50,872 nt of DNA, taken from assembly GCA_033557685.1 (NCBI GenBank), contig JAWQRN010000021.1, positions 1-50,872 of the forward strand, in the 5' to 3' direction. This DNA is from Sperchopsis tessellata. Taxonomy: Eukaryota; Arthropoda; Insecta; Coleoptera; Hydrophilidae. Shown piece after piece: positions 43,501-47,205 of the stretch. Under the pieces are notes generated by a model. That model worked only from the letters and a program-made list of their open reading frames with translations. It was not told the origin of the DNA and made no database searches. Positions within the stretch are counted from its first letter, which is position 1. Every line of letters begins with the position of its first letter. Position numbers and translations under genes: made by a program.

Positions 43501-46139
43501 TGCAAGTCGGAAATGTTATTTGCGTGTTCAGAAAATAGTATTGAGACACATGATTACAACATTTTAACTAATATTTAAATATAATTCCTAAAAGCTTAGC
43601 TCATAATAGATCAATCAAATGTCAACATGGGTCCACAAAAAGGTCATTAATTTCCAATGCCAATTTTCTACACAAAATCAAAATAATAATTTTGCTTCTT
43701 CTCCAGGGTTATCTTGTCAAATTGACAAAATTTTTGTACCAGAAGTTATCAAATTGACATAATTTTTATACCAGAAGTTATCAAATTATGCAATTAATTA
43801 AATATTTATTCTGCCAAAACTAAATCTGATAAATCATTGACATCTGTCATTTGACTTTCTTTTTTAAATAAGAACTATAACATAGACAAAAAAAATTATA
43901 GAACTACAACTCATTTTGAATACTTTTTACAGTTTACACGCACAAATTGCAATTACCGGGAAATAAGCGTAAGGTGCCAGAGGGTGATTTCTCGGTTGGG
44001 TAAACTGTTTTTATAAAATATGTATGTACCTATATTCAATGCTAACTTTTACCTCCTCCATAAATTTGTTTCCTTCATAAGCTATATCAAAATGTGAGTT
44101 GCTAATGGCTACAATTTTCGAGGGTTGGTGAAACAGCTTATTACATCAGTTTACAAAAAAAAAATGTCTAATACATAGATAAATTTGACTTTTGTTGATA
44201 TTCATAGTTTGCCACTACTATATTTATACTACACTCCAAGAACTATTTTTTCCTAAAAATTAATATCAGTTTAAAAGTTAAAATAAAATGTGTTTAAGAT
44301 TTAACAGCATTTAAATGTGAATATAAATATTTTACGTTTTAGTAGTCACACTTACAGTTTAAATGTCGGACAACTCGCATACCATTAAAGTAAATATGTT
44401 GCTGTCAACAAATAAAAAATATATAAATAGTACATTTTAAAATAAACTTGATGATGTGTCCATCACTCATGATTCAAACTTGAATTTATTGAATAAAATA
44501 ACAAGCAATAGTAAATCAATGGATATAAAATCCATAACCATTGTTCTATAGTGTTTTTTTTTTTTTCGAAATCTGAGCATCCCACTCTATACTTGGGTTA
44601 TTGTAATTTATCCGCAAAACTTTTTGTTATTATGGATATGGAAATATTGCATGTGTTCCTTAAATAAGATAGATGATTTTTACACACACATTATTCCACA
44701 AACATTTGAAAAGGTTTATACAAATATATTGACAAAAAGGTTACTATTATCATGATCATGTGTATAAAAGGTAACCAATCTGACAAGTTGTTTCTTGAAA
44801 AGTTGGGATAATTTAATTTTGGATGTGATGTACTTATTAATAGAGATTTGTGGTGCTAGGTTCTTGTAATAATAACCTTTTTGTCAATATATCTGTATAA
44901 CCTTTTCAAATATTTGTGGAATAATGTGTGTAAAAATCATCTATCTTATATTATATATATATATATATAATTGTATAGTACCTATTTTTATCCAATGTAA
45001 CAAAGGACATCTTCAAAGGCCAATCAAGAATGAAAAATATAAACAGTCGCAAATTCCAATTTGTGAAGTGTTTAATTACATTTGAAAGAATATCATCCAG
45101 ATCCAAAAGATATAAATTTTCAATTATTATAATAGTACGACACATGAGGTGGCCGATAGTATGCTCCGTCTACATATTGCGCAGTAGACTTGACCCAACA
45201 CTGGAAGAGAGCTCATTTCTGTGCGATACCGAAAGTATTGAACTTCGAGCAGTACAGTTCTACGCCTAGCTCTAAATGCTGAATTTCGTAATATTCCTGC
45301 TATTGTACAGCAGGTACAATATTACTACTAACATGTCTTCTGCAATATTGCAGAGAGAGCATGCTCTATTTCTACTTTGTAAGGCATTCTTTGTATAACA
45401 ATGTACTATACATACCTATATTTCTGGGATTAATTTAAGTGTTAATAAAATACAAATAGTTATTTAACTAATATAGATAATTGTATTTATAATAAAACTA
45501 AAAAAATTAAGTGTTTTGAATCTGTCATAGTAAGATTGAATTAAGTATCGAAATATATTCAATAATACCAAACAAACCTATTTTGGTATTTTCTTGACTT
45601 TGGCAAAATATATTCATAATACACAATTAACAGTTAATATTATAAACCGTTTGACCACTCATTTTAAACTATTAGACATGAAAATTTTTGTGTTGCTGTA
45701 ATACTGAACAAAATTTATAAAACACTCTCATAATATTAAGAATCTCTCAAGATAACATTAGCCCACAGTAATTGCAAAATATTGGTTCTAAATCACTCTG
45801 TGAACTTAAAATTTAGAAGTACTTGTACAACTTTTTCAATATTTATTTTAATGGATTTCTAGCCCACCTTGTTTTGAACTTTACTGTCCATATGAGTATT
45901 TAACATATTTACAACTTTTAGATAACAATTGCCTTTCCTTTGAAAGTGCTTATACCATACATAGCGCAAAGTAAGTGGTGTAAACACAACCCATTGTTAC
46001 TAAGTGGGTATACAACAATATGAATACATAAACTAATGTTACTTACCCGGCTCACCCTAATCAAACTAATAATATCTAATGACTGAAACTTTGGTTTTCC
46101 TTTCTCCCCCTTGGAGGTCACCCCTGACGAAGTAGACAT
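6592..46139 (-). CDS. PRRC2: PRRC2 (BAT2-like / nocte) protein, whole spliced CDS
   Basis: This is the only intact host gene seen. Eleven coding exons on the minus strand join in phase to 1,996 codons plus stop, each intron GT-AG. Family hallmarks read directly: SKGEKGKPKFQSLDI at the N-terminus, HGMQSLGKVPSTRRPPANLP (residues about 48-67), QFQHEFPSLSAGD followed by YGPGPSLRP (about 177-205), DYNQKLAFSDDE (about 342-353), a charged helix after SAEEDELIARRRQQKAEV (about 400-460), GFQEVKSKKNVKERQK in exon 8, FKIACVKKVWE and the junction NVCK-VKPTQQ (about 1701), then a Gln/Pro/Tyr-rich tail. The first 190 or so residues match the BAT2 N-terminal domain; the middle is Arg/Asp/Ser-rich with RGG-like stretches, typical of this disordered RNA-associated family. 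PRRC2 proteins are linked to translation initiation and stress granules; Drosophila nocte acts in temperature entrainment of the clock. Function here is inferred from homology. Length fits the family (about 2,000-2,900 residues). Confidence 0.95.
7917..7950. repeat. TA microsatellite
   Basis: A pure alternating TA run of about 30 bases inside PRRC2 intron 11. Confidence 0.9.
8560..12430 (-). mobile_element. APE-type non-LTR retrotransposon (LINE), degenerate
   Basis: Read on the minus strand: a charged N-terminal region (12.4-12.1 kb, with DHDLTYEERYKK); an apurinic endonuclease domain with VVYGPNENESAEEKDGFWAE and GDFNARVG (11.69-11.44 kb) and IGSDHYLL (near 11.28 kb); a linker (10.38-10.03 kb); reverse transcriptase motifs ENYRGTSLL, DEQSGFRTRRGT, FVDLEEAFDRVR, RRGLRQGGTSSPWLF, and the catalytic FADD at about 9417-9406 followed by QVQTFKYLGSII; and a C-terminal Arg/Trp segment ending WLEWRNFIGG (8.68 kb). 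The domain order is EN-linker-RT. The frame is broken many times. The C-terminus resembles RTE-like LINEs, but I do not assign a clade firmly. A solo LTR interrupts it at 10398-10877. Confidence 0.9.
10398..10877. mobile_element. Solo LTR with 5-bp target-site duplication
   Basis: The 480-bp block starts TGTAGCG and ends GGTAACA (TG...CA; on the minus strand TGTTACC...CGCTACA). It is flanked by CCTTT at 10393-10397 and at 10878-10882, a perfect 5-bp direct repeat. The LINE coding sequence stops at one side and resumes at the other: removing the block and one CCTTT rejoins the endonuclease-to-RT linker. There is no internal coding sequence. This is what recombination between two LTRs of one provirus-like element leaves. 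Confidence 0.9.
12440..12835 (-). mobile_element. 3' LTR-like region beside the LINE 5' end
   Basis: From TGTTACG at 12835 the minus strand runs through a GC-richer, regulatory-looking stretch with TATAATG near 12760. It reaches the LINE 5' region near 12430. I could not find the LTR 3' end (expected CA plus a repeat), and part of this stretch may be LINE 5' UTR. Confidence 0.45.
12830..14523 (-). mobile_element. LTR retrotransposon with gag, protease, PPT; pol deleted
   Basis: On the minus strand an LTR-like start TGTTACAAAACTACTG lies at 14523. It is followed by a gag coiled coil (about 14220-13900, related to the copy at 1.5 kb), a decayed CCHC knuckle (CYRRGKEGHIFIKC near 13480, one Cys lost), and an open protease-like segment (13367-13020, VETGDNISLVRSEK, where Glu-Thr-Gly replaces the active-site Asp-Thr-Gly). 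Only about 170 bases later comes a polypurine tract (AAGGAGGGGGCAA, 12848-12836) directly before TGTTACGAAATTACTG at 12835, the start of a second LTR. The two LTR starts share only about 30 bases, so they are old or from different subfamilies. RT and integrase are missing. Confidence 0.75.
14812..14887. repeat. Two-copy 38-bp tandem repeat
   Basis: AGCTAGGACTCGATCACCTG... at 14812 recurs as AGCTAGGGCTTGATCATCTG... at 14850. Period is 38 bases, with a few substitutions between the copies. It is not linked to any gene I can see. Confidence 0.85.
15222..15413. mobile_element. Palindromic MITE, copy 1
   Basis: An imperfect palindrome of about 190 bases. The left arm reads GAGGATCTGAAAAATGAC and the right arm ends as its reverse complement (GTCATTTTTCAGAGCCTC), then TTTCCACCC. 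Inner arms carry CAAGGGACAATATCAAG and CTGGAAATGTCCCTTG. The same outer (GGGTGGAAAC) and inner (GGGACATTTTC) motifs occur in the palindrome at 37251, so this is a dispersed non-autonomous family. No ORF. Confidence 0.72.
15515..15950 (-). CDS. PRRC2: PRRC2 exon 11: residues 1772-1917
   Basis: Acceptor TATATTCAG precedes GCA GGC; the exon of 436 bases ends GCA ATT G before GTAAGT, leaving a Gly codon split 1+2. It encodes AGLAGNTQYGMPAIPSP, PPTVLFNSTQQLQAQ, GPFQIDQSQVLGGQGRSQFS, a Tyr/Gln/Pro-rich stretch, and SATVKPSSQQISAIG. These match the conserved Pro-Thr-Val-Leu-Phe-Asn-Ser-Thr-Gln-Gln and Val-Lys-Pro-x-x-Gln-Gln-Ile-x-Ala-Ile-Gly blocks near the C-terminus of PRRC2. Confidence 0.93.
15951..16050 (-). 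other. PRRC2: PRRC2 intron 10
   Basis: A 100-base intron, donor GTATAT, acceptor TATATTCAG. It holds nothing else. Confidence 0.85.
16051..16260 (-). CDS. PRRC2: PRRC2 exon 10: residues 1702-1771
   Basis: Acceptor GTTGTTGCAG precedes GTT AAA; the donor after CAG is GTATAT. The exon is 210 bases, phase 0. It encodes VKPTQQVTVSSGQ, then Met/Pro/Gly/Gln-rich sequence (MVGGPGLMGHPLSPPPMQ) and QFTANQHAIGYQ. The composition and position fit the Gln/Pro-rich C-terminal part of PRRC2. Confidence 0.9.
17200..18750 (-). mobile_element. BEL/Pao-type LTR retrotransposon pol remnant
   Basis: On the minus strand I read, with many stops, a protease-like stretch near 18650 (AIIDxGSHLSFTQELADRL), then an RT region with SIQEALKLLQQLIQLLACDG (about 18170-18110), and a later RNase H-like motif WQDFISNLQL with CCEVSECGYDVVIYLR (17.8-17.66 kb). 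The BEL/Pao counterpart of the last motif is the His-Gly-Phe-x-Asp-Ala-Ser...Tyr-Gly-Ala-Val-x-Tyr-Leu-Arg box. Below 17600 weak RNase H/integrase-like similarity continues. No LTRs were found. Confidence 0.65.
19095..19606 (+). mobile_element. LINE 3' end (Jockey/CR1-like)
   Basis: A plus-strand frame reading LLESIHRKFLKFLHYKCFG, then PLYHLLEPFSMFSLSARQN and IFLIK-type helices, then LATRGYRTFF and SPLHRMYN, matches the domain after the reverse transcriptase in Jockey/CR1-like LINEs. The segment 19182-19532 is still open. It ends in a short TAAATAAATAAATAA tail at about 19589-19604, as expected of such a LINE 3' end. It is 5' truncated. Confidence 0.75.
19955..20140 (+). mobile_element. Penelope-like RT fragment
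   Basis: Two adjacent frames give GAAVGSPL, then VVANIFMQGFEQLAL, then GWFRYVDDTFITG with the RT catalytic Tyr-Val-Asp-Asp at 20112-20123. This arrangement (GVAMGSPLSP, NIFMEDFE, RYVDD in canonical copies) is characteristic of Penelope-like elements. Downstream to about 20440 the reading is unclear. The mariner TIR begins at 20453. Confidence 0.75.
20453..21622 (+). mobile_element. Mariner-type transposon with TIRs, dead transposase
   Basis: The ends match in inverted orientation: AAAGATCTTTAAATTGATAC at the left and TTGGATCTTCCAATTAAAAC (minus strand) at the right, both followed by GCCTG. TA flanks lie at 20451-20452 and 21623-21624. Inside, plus-strand frames give a transposase: EKYTI...IAKMYYNNSSSV, an HTH-to-linker with KDLGLHPYKIQLSQELKL, FSDVAHFWLNGFVNKQNSRI, QQFQEFPLHPEKRTVS, and a C-terminal RSSGGHLTDVIFKT. 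Several frameshifts and stops disrupt it, and the usual Ser-Asp-Glu-Ala-His has Val for Glu. At 1,170 bp the length fits a full mariner. Confidence 0.88.
21810..22232. mobile_element. Foldback MITE with about 150-bp TIRs
   Basis: Left arm TACCAAGTTGAGATTTCTGT... and right arm (minus strand) TACCTTGTTGGGGCTTCTGT... are imperfect inverted copies over roughly 150 bases, sharing GCATGCTTGCTGTTAT-like and AGTATTGAAGACA-like blocks. TA dinucleotides flank at 21808-21809 and 22233-22234. A short unique centre holds no ORF. This fits a Tc1/mariner-mobilised MITE. Confidence 0.75.
22604..23257 (-). CDS. PRRC2: PRRC2 exon 9: residues 1484-1701
   Basis: Acceptor TTATTGTAG precedes GGT ATC; the donor after TGC AAG is GTATAT. 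The exon is 654 bases, phase 0. It encodes GIGKGIQLQEKAVLDG, TIIFENTNFKS, a Ser/Asp-rich centre, and ALNFKIACVKKVWET, a conserved PRRC2 motif. It ends TNVCK, which continues as VKPTQQ in the next exon; vertebrate PRRC2C has the same uninterrupted Asn-Ile-Cys-Lys-Val-Lys-Pro-Gln-Gln, so no exon is missing in the 6.3-kb intron. Confidence 0.94.
23258..24211 (-). other. PRRC2: PRRC2 intron 8
   Basis: A 954-base AT-rich intron, donor GTAAAC and acceptor ATTGTAG. I saw no transposon, RNA gene or ORF of interest in it. Confidence 0.85.
24212..24820 (-). CDS. PRRC2: PRRC2 exon 8: residues 1281-1483
   Basis: Acceptor TTCTATAG precedes GAC AAT; donor GTAAAC follows AAG. The exon is 609 bases, phase 0. 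It encodes an acidic start, then the conserved block EGFQEVKSKKNVKERQK seen in vertebrate PRRC2 proteins, a Lys/Pro-rich linker, ASQLSQQQIANIPSLM, a basic stretch (INKLPPRFAKQRENNRLQK) and NAWEKPLSVQLRG. The Asn-Ala-Trp-Glu-Lys-Pro motif is also typical of the family. Confidence 0.94.
24821..24977 (-). other. PRRC2: PRRC2 intron 7
   Basis: A 157-base intron, donor GTAAAT and acceptor TTCTATAG. Reading through it from the previous exon meets a stop only after about 45 codons, so an unspliced product would end in unrelated hydrophobic residues. Splicing is supported by the conserved reading on both sides. Confidence 0.88.
24978..27786 (-). CDS. PRRC2: PRRC2 exon 7: giant central exon, residues 344-1280
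   Basis: Acceptor CTATTTTCAG precedes T-CAA-AAA; the donor after GAA ATG is GTAAAT. At 2,809 bases this is the largest exon and is open throughout. It starts with QKLAFSDDEMPPENIRKK, then a highly charged helix (SAEEDELIARRRQQKAEV to KLQELDERK, about residues 400-460) that is the second conserved PRRC2 block. It continues as a low-complexity Arg/Asp/Glu/Ser-rich region (RERDR, ESRHSRES) with AWNIRKNKD, a Gly/Arg-rich patch (RHGRGGSSFRGGRGG) and Lys-rich acidic stretches, and ends near DPNYLCNAIADISLKNRENE. The composition suggests a disordered RNA-associated region. Long ORFs in other frames are shadows of this exon. Confidence 0.96.
28085..28680. repeat. Composite inverted plus direct repeat (Penelope-style ends)
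   Basis: Two repeats overlap. A left copy (about 28095-28320) is the inverse of a right copy (about 28420-28620), sharing the blocks around AAATTGTTGCAGC, TTGGATTAGTTTCACTTG and TTGCTTGCTGAT. The segment TATTGATTTAATCATTTATG...GGCTGTGCAATCTGTG at 28325-28412 also recurs in direct orientation at 28594-28680, 269 bases on. Tandem plus inverted terminal copies are typical of Penelope-like element ends, but no RT lies in it. The only ORF (28380-28589) is probably chance. Confidence 0.7.
28516..28570 (+). ncRNA. Hammerhead-ribozyme-like motif (probably decayed)
   Basis: CTTG (28523-28526) precedes CTGATGA (28527-28533). Then come TCC, loop CTAATAA, GGA (28534-28546), T, GAAA (28548-28551), TGCA-TA (28552-28557), and CAAG (28558-28561), which pairs with CTTG. 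The stem I pairing extends two more pairs (G-U wobble, U-A). This is the order of a type I hammerhead with the tiny helix III known from Penelope-like elements, with cleavage predicted after A28557. One core base does not fit: either A9 is used in stem II or T28547 is extra. The inverted copy near 28150 has CTGATAA instead. Activity is doubtful. Confidence 0.5.
28964..31088 (+). mobile_element. Tc1/mariner-class transposon with long (about 270-bp) TIRs
   Basis: Ends TACAGGATCGCTGATATGTA (plus) and TGCAGGGTCGCTGGTATGTA (minus) are inverted copies. Similarity continues about 270 bases inward, to 29240 and from 30795, including AATTGAAATATCGA-like and ACTCGATATCT-like blocks. TA lies at each outer edge (28962-28963, 31089-31090). 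Inside, a plus-strand transposase: an HTH N-terminus (29437-29690, MACLSDTQRIEILMMIEEGY; KSTFSITLQRFHETG), a middle with NVWCAIIG, a FQQDGAPP box (30250 region), SPDMTFLWGHIKN and CQDVNGEHFEHL (30281-30550). Stops and frameshifts separate the parts. It lies within PRRC2 intron 6. Confidence 0.88.
31688..31929 (-). CDS. PRRC2: PRRC2 exon 6: residues 264-344
   Basis: Acceptor TTTTTTTAG precedes ATG TAC AGA. The exon is 242 bases and ends GAT TAT AA before GTAAGT, so the last codon is split 2+1 (AA-T, Asn). It encodes MYRGGNYPPNGHG, then RPIIKEEDLNRMDDMTRDMG and WASHDDIDY. The Glu-Glu-Asp-Leu / Met-Asp / Gly-Trp-Ala pattern leading into the Asp-Tyr-x-x-x-Leu-x-Phe-Ser-Asp-Asp box is conserved across PRRC2 proteins. 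Confidence 0.92.
31930..31984 (-). promoter_or_regulatory. PRRC2: PRRC2 intron 5: 55-base intron with tandem donors
   Basis: The intron begins GTAAGTACA GTAAGTACA, two full-consensus donors in a 9-base direct repeat. Use of the first gives a 55-base intron. Use of the second adds GTA AGT ACA (Val-Ser-Thr) in frame and leaves a 46-base intron. The acceptor is a T-run followed by AG directly before ATG TAC. Which donor is used cannot be told from sequence. Confidence 0.75.
31985..32251 (-). CDS. PRRC2: PRRC2 exon 5: residues 175-263
   Basis: Acceptor GATGTCAG precedes AGC CCA; the exon of 267 bases is phase 0 and ends CAA CAA TTT before GTAAGT. It encodes SPQFQHEFPSLSAGDG, then QYGPGPSLRPQ and SWIQGG, all diagnostic of PRRC2 (vertebrate counterpart reads QFQQEFPSL and YGPGPSLRP). 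It is distinctly GC-richer than its surroundings. Two tandem donor sites follow it (separate entry). Confidence 0.93.
33480..34200 (+). mobile_element. LINE fragments: RT piece and endonuclease piece
   Basis: At 33490-33730 the plus strand gives NKCQHGFIPDKNIESVI and, after a TA repeat, AFDNLYQGILLQKLEVYWV, i.e. the RT Gln-His-Gly-Phe and Ala-Phe-Asp blocks. At 33800-34180 it gives a different LINE part: an endonuclease C-terminus with YRGADTDSDHFLLRI (33900-33960) and a Lys-rich linker. The parts are in the wrong order for one element (RT before EN), so these are two insertions or a rearrangement. Confidence 0.65.
34200..35650 (+). mobile_element. Penelope-like element remnant
   Basis: Plus-strand readings in order: VLNLSSHTLSTDEKAVLSIY, KDIVCNVKSPICKLPEEVAD (34207-34428), LLQLLQDSVYQP, LLDSFDVVSLFTKIPSHEAI (34845-34905), QTSGVAMGTSQVIAY and FRYVYD (35000-35120), and VYRKPTHTNYVTP (35130-35170). 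These are Penelope-like RT blocks; the catalytic Tyr-Val-Asp-Asp is damaged to Tyr-Val-Tyr-Asp. A TA-repeat expansion at 34556-34660 interrupts it. The 3' part near 35570-35610 has GGATGAAATGTCGTC, possibly the decayed 3' hammerhead region. No intact frame remains. Confidence 0.8.
34556..34660. repeat. TA/TATG microsatellites
   Basis: Two TA-rich runs (34556-34613 and 34637-34657) separated by a short unique stretch, inside the Penelope-like remnant. Confidence 0.88.
36690..38215 (+). mobile_element. hAT-type (ZBED/Charlie-like) transposase remnant
   Basis: Plus-strand readings give a BED/zinc-finger-like start (KKFRKYQEEYIKYGF, then a damaged Cys/His pattern), PELFFKRHAEG, SSLEVSSLIAKNTTYVGES, IKMVSIMHGEKYSNDLKTIP and SSRDTVSRCIIALSDNIE, and FAIQFDE (37015-37215). 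After a gap come readings near 37600-37900 and STYLCVTGFSKLVEVKTKYG with LDPERNIWLAIANINP and AQPSH, the C-terminal dimerisation region (38070-38215). These motifs are typical of the ZBED5/FAM200-like hAT group. Stops, frameshifts and an inserted MITE (37251-37425) show it is dead. Confidence 0.82.
37251..37425. mobile_element. Palindromic MITE, copy 2, inserted in hAT remnant
   Basis: A 175-bp near-palindrome. GGGTGGAAACCGTTTAGAGG at the left pairs with its inverse at the right (minus strand GGGTGGAAACCGTGTAGAAG). AACAAGTGCCGA and GGGACATTTTCAAG blocks repeat in inverted order, with a small centre around GAATTCATTCGTTGAAGTAA. It interrupts the hAT reading just after the FAIQFDE motif. No clear target duplication is visible. 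It shares outer and inner motifs with the palindrome at 15222-15413. Confidence 0.82.
38997..39094. repeat. Inverted repeat (about 25-bp arms)
   Basis: ACTATCAAATTATTCAATAC at the left and its inverse GTATTGAATAATTTGATAG at the right, about 45 bases apart. It may be the core of a small MITE; nothing else identifies it. Confidence 0.75.
39385..39594 (-). CDS. PRRC2: PRRC2 exon 4: residues 105-174
   Basis: Acceptor TCATAG precedes ACA TCT; the donor after CAG is GTAAAA. The exon is 210 bases and phase 0. It encodes a Thr/Ser/Ala/Pro-rich stretch ending ATADKSWSSVMSGSDIHPPP; the Lys-Ser-Trp-Ser/Ala-Ser motif is a recurrent PRRC2 feature. It runs directly into the conserved Gln-Phe-Gln-x-Glu-Phe-Pro-Ser-Leu block of the next exon. 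Confidence 0.9.
39595..39770 (-). other. PRRC2: PRRC2 intron 3
   Basis: A short 176-base intron with donor GTGAGT and acceptor TTCATAG. It is AT-rich and holds nothing else recognisable. Confidence 0.85.
39771..39989 (-). CDS. PRRC2: PRRC2 exon 3: residues 32-104 (BAT2 N-terminal domain)
   Basis: Acceptor TTTGAACAG precedes GGT GAA; the donor after TCA is GTGAGT. The exon is 219 bases, phase 0 on both sides. It encodes the most conserved block of the family, HGMQSLGKVPSTRRPPANLP, then SLKSEHSGND, VSLVPSGGPGWAKQ and a Thr/Pro-rich end. The similarity to vertebrate PRRC2A/B/C in this block is unmistakable. Confidence 0.95.
40679..40790. repeat. Two-copy 64-bp tandem duplication
   Basis: ATTTAGATTTTGACTTGTGG followed by CACAAAATAAT at 40681 recurs with minor changes at 40745. 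Period is 64. It lies in PRRC2 intron 2. Confidence 0.82.
41884..41941. repeat. Small perfect-type hairpin
   Basis: AAAAGCAACGGTTGATTCTT and its near-exact inverse AAAATCAACTGTTGCTTCTT are separated by about 9 bases. No gene relation is visible. Confidence 0.75.
43050..43260 (+). mobile_element. Tc1-type transposase fragment
   Basis: Two frames give MLQYTEEEMLLRWIF and, after a frameshift, QDNDPKHTSAIVKQW followed by LKWSSQS. The Gln-Asp-Asn-Asp-Pro-Lys-His-Thr box and the Trp-Pro-Ser-Gln-Ser-type sequence are Tc1 transposase catalytic motifs. Only this core part is recognisable; no TIRs were found. Confidence 0.78.
43710..43795. repeat. Tandem repeat, 32-bp period, about 2.5 copies
   Basis: Units of the type TTATCAAATTGACATAATTT followed by TTATACCAGAAG repeat in direct orientation. 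AT-rich intronic sequence. Confidence 0.75.
44663..44950. mobile_element. Inverted-repeat MITE (about 80-bp arms)
   Basis: The left arm TAAGATAGATGATTTTTACA... continues through CATTATTCCACAAA and TATTGACAAAAAGGTTA. The right arm is its inverse, ending TTTTTACACACATTATTCCA on the minus strand. The centre, about 120 bases, is non-coding. A TA-repeat follows the right end. Confidence 0.82.
45285..45326. repeat. Imperfect hairpin in GC-richer patch
   Basis: GTAATATTCCTGCTA and TAGCAGG/GTACAATATTAC-type arms form an imperfect palindrome. The surrounding 45150-45400 is less AT-rich than the intron average and contains no recognisable ORF. Confidence 0.5.
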
Positions 46140-46193
46140 GCTGTCCGCACGCAACCATTTAGATCTGCAGGACCCAGCGAACGAACCCTTTTT
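46047..46193 (-). CDS. PRRC2: PRRC2 exon 2: leader plus residues 1-31
   Basis: Coding part is 46047-46139 and the rest is leader. The start ATG at 46139 has A at -3 and opens MSTSSGVTSKGEKGKPKF, which matches the insect PRRC2/nocte N-terminus. The exon ends in CGG (Arg31) before the donor GTAAGT. The next exon begins GGT GAA (Gly-Glu), giving the conserved Arg-Gly-Glu at this junction, phase 0. The acceptor is TTTTAG just above 46193. An upstream ATG at 46158 in another frame overlaps the start (separate entry). Confidence 0.88.
46066..46158 (-). other. Upstream ORF overlapping the PRRC2 start codon
   Basis: An ATG at 46158 lies 19 bases upstream of the PRRC2 start, in the +1 frame. It runs 30 codons through the start region and stops at TAG (46066-46068), inside the same exon. 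Its context is mixed (T at -3, G at +4), weaker than the PRRC2 start at -3. As the uORF terminates after the main ATG, ribosomes that use it should miss the main start. A regulatory role is inference; leaky scanning would reduce its effect. Confidence 0.5.
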
Positions 46194-47025
46194 CTAAAAC
46201 AAAGCAATCAATACATTTTCTGCTGCTACACTGTTTGTAATAAACTATCTATATCATAAGGCTACCAACCGTAACATTCAAATAACTGTACATTGAACAA
46301 CTAAAACTACAGAAAAGGTAATGAAGAAAGAAAAAATTCCAAAACAAGGCCATATGCAGCATAAATGAATTAACATATATTCATTAACTTTGTAAATAGG
46401 TAATTTAATCATCATTTAAATTTAATTATATTTCATCGAAATTATCACTACACAATAGAAAGGCTTTAAATCTAAGATAATGACAAACAACGAAATGCGT
46501 AATTTACGGAATATTAGTAATAAACCAAACAAAAGCAAAGTTTATAGTGTTTACTGGTAGGGAGGTCGGGTTGTTCTATTGAACTCCTAAAATCTGTCGG
46601 ATCTTTCAAAACAATTGAAAGGTAAACTTCATCTTAATCAAACATGGACGATAAAAATAATGTTGATAGAATAACAATAATTTCCTGTCCTTGAGCAATT
46701 AATCAAAACTACGGCTTTGTTACTTTTTTGAAAACTACAAGAGATTCCTACGTAAGCATAAATCATACTATAGCCCTACCCCAGCTATATGCCATTTTTT
46801 TTCTTACAATGTAAGGGTATGTTTATTTAATTTCTGTTTAATTCTAGCCTAACTATTTCCGTTTAAACAGTCGACTATGCTTTAAACTTAAAGAAAATTA
46901 AGGCAAAAACAATCATACTAAGTAGACATGACGGTAAGAGCTTTAGTTGAGTATGCTATCAAACGAAAACATTGTATTACGAAATATTGTTGGCTGTGTT
47001 AATATAAGAGAAAATATGTACATAC
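46194..47025 (-). other. PRRC2: PRRC2 intron 1
   Basis: This intron of 832 bases separates the non-coding first exon from the start-codon exon. Donor GTATGT and acceptor TTTTAG are both on the minus strand. The body is AT-rich; I saw no recognisable gene or transposon in it. Confidence 0.6.
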
Positions 47026-47150
47026 CTTGGTCCGCTCAGATGGGTAAACCGTAAACAACAAGAAATTAATCCGGTTGAGGCTAAATTAGGACGGATGATC
47101 ACAGATTTTATTACAATTTTACCACTTAACAAACTTTTTCACTTAAATCA
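47026..47150 (-). other. PRRC2: PRRC2 non-coding first exon (5' UTR)
   Basis: On the minus strand a good donor, CCAAG followed by GTATGTACA, ends at 47026. Upstream lies a short GC-richer stretch with no useful ATG, and the next exon begins after TTTTAG at 46193. I infer a non-coding first exon. Its 5' end is not visible in sequence; about 47150 is a guess placed beside the CGCCATTTTG (YY1-like) element. The next exon carries the start codon, so this exon contributes leader only. Confidence 0.55.
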
Positions 47151-47205
47151 AAATGGCGTACGCCGACTACGGCGATTTTGATCAATACCATGACGTCACG
47201 TAGAC
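47145..47205 (-). promoter_or_regulatory. Probable PRRC2 promoter: CRE palindrome plus YY1-like site
   Basis: TGACGTCA, a perfect CRE/ATF palindrome, sits at 47191-47198. CGCCATTTTG on the minus strand (47150-47159) matches the YY1 core, which in housekeeping genes often lies just downstream of the start site. A small GC-rich imperfect palindrome (CGCCG ACTAC GGCG) lies between them in an otherwise very AT-rich region. No TATA box is evident at a sensible distance. The position, just upstream of the inferred first exon, supports a TATA-less promoter; this is inference from motifs. Confidence 0.5.

Larger units (their letters stand above)
39990..46046 (-). other. PRRC2: PRRC2 intron 2, with transposon fragments
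   Basis: About 6 kb of AT-rich sequence between exons 2 and 3. It contains a 64-bp-period duplication near 40681, a small hairpin near 41884, a Tc1 piece at 43050-43260, a short tandem repeat near 43720, and an inverted-repeat MITE at 44663-44950, each listed separately. The stretch 45000-45400 is somewhat GC-richer and has a hairpin near 45285 but no ORF I recognise. I saw no coding exon here. Confidence 0.7.

Noticed and set aside
45000..45400. Possible exon or RNA gene in a GC-richer patch of intron 2
   Set aside because: No ORF, no matching splice phase with exons 2 and 3, and the direct exon 2-exon 3 join gives the conserved Arg-Gly-Glu sequence.
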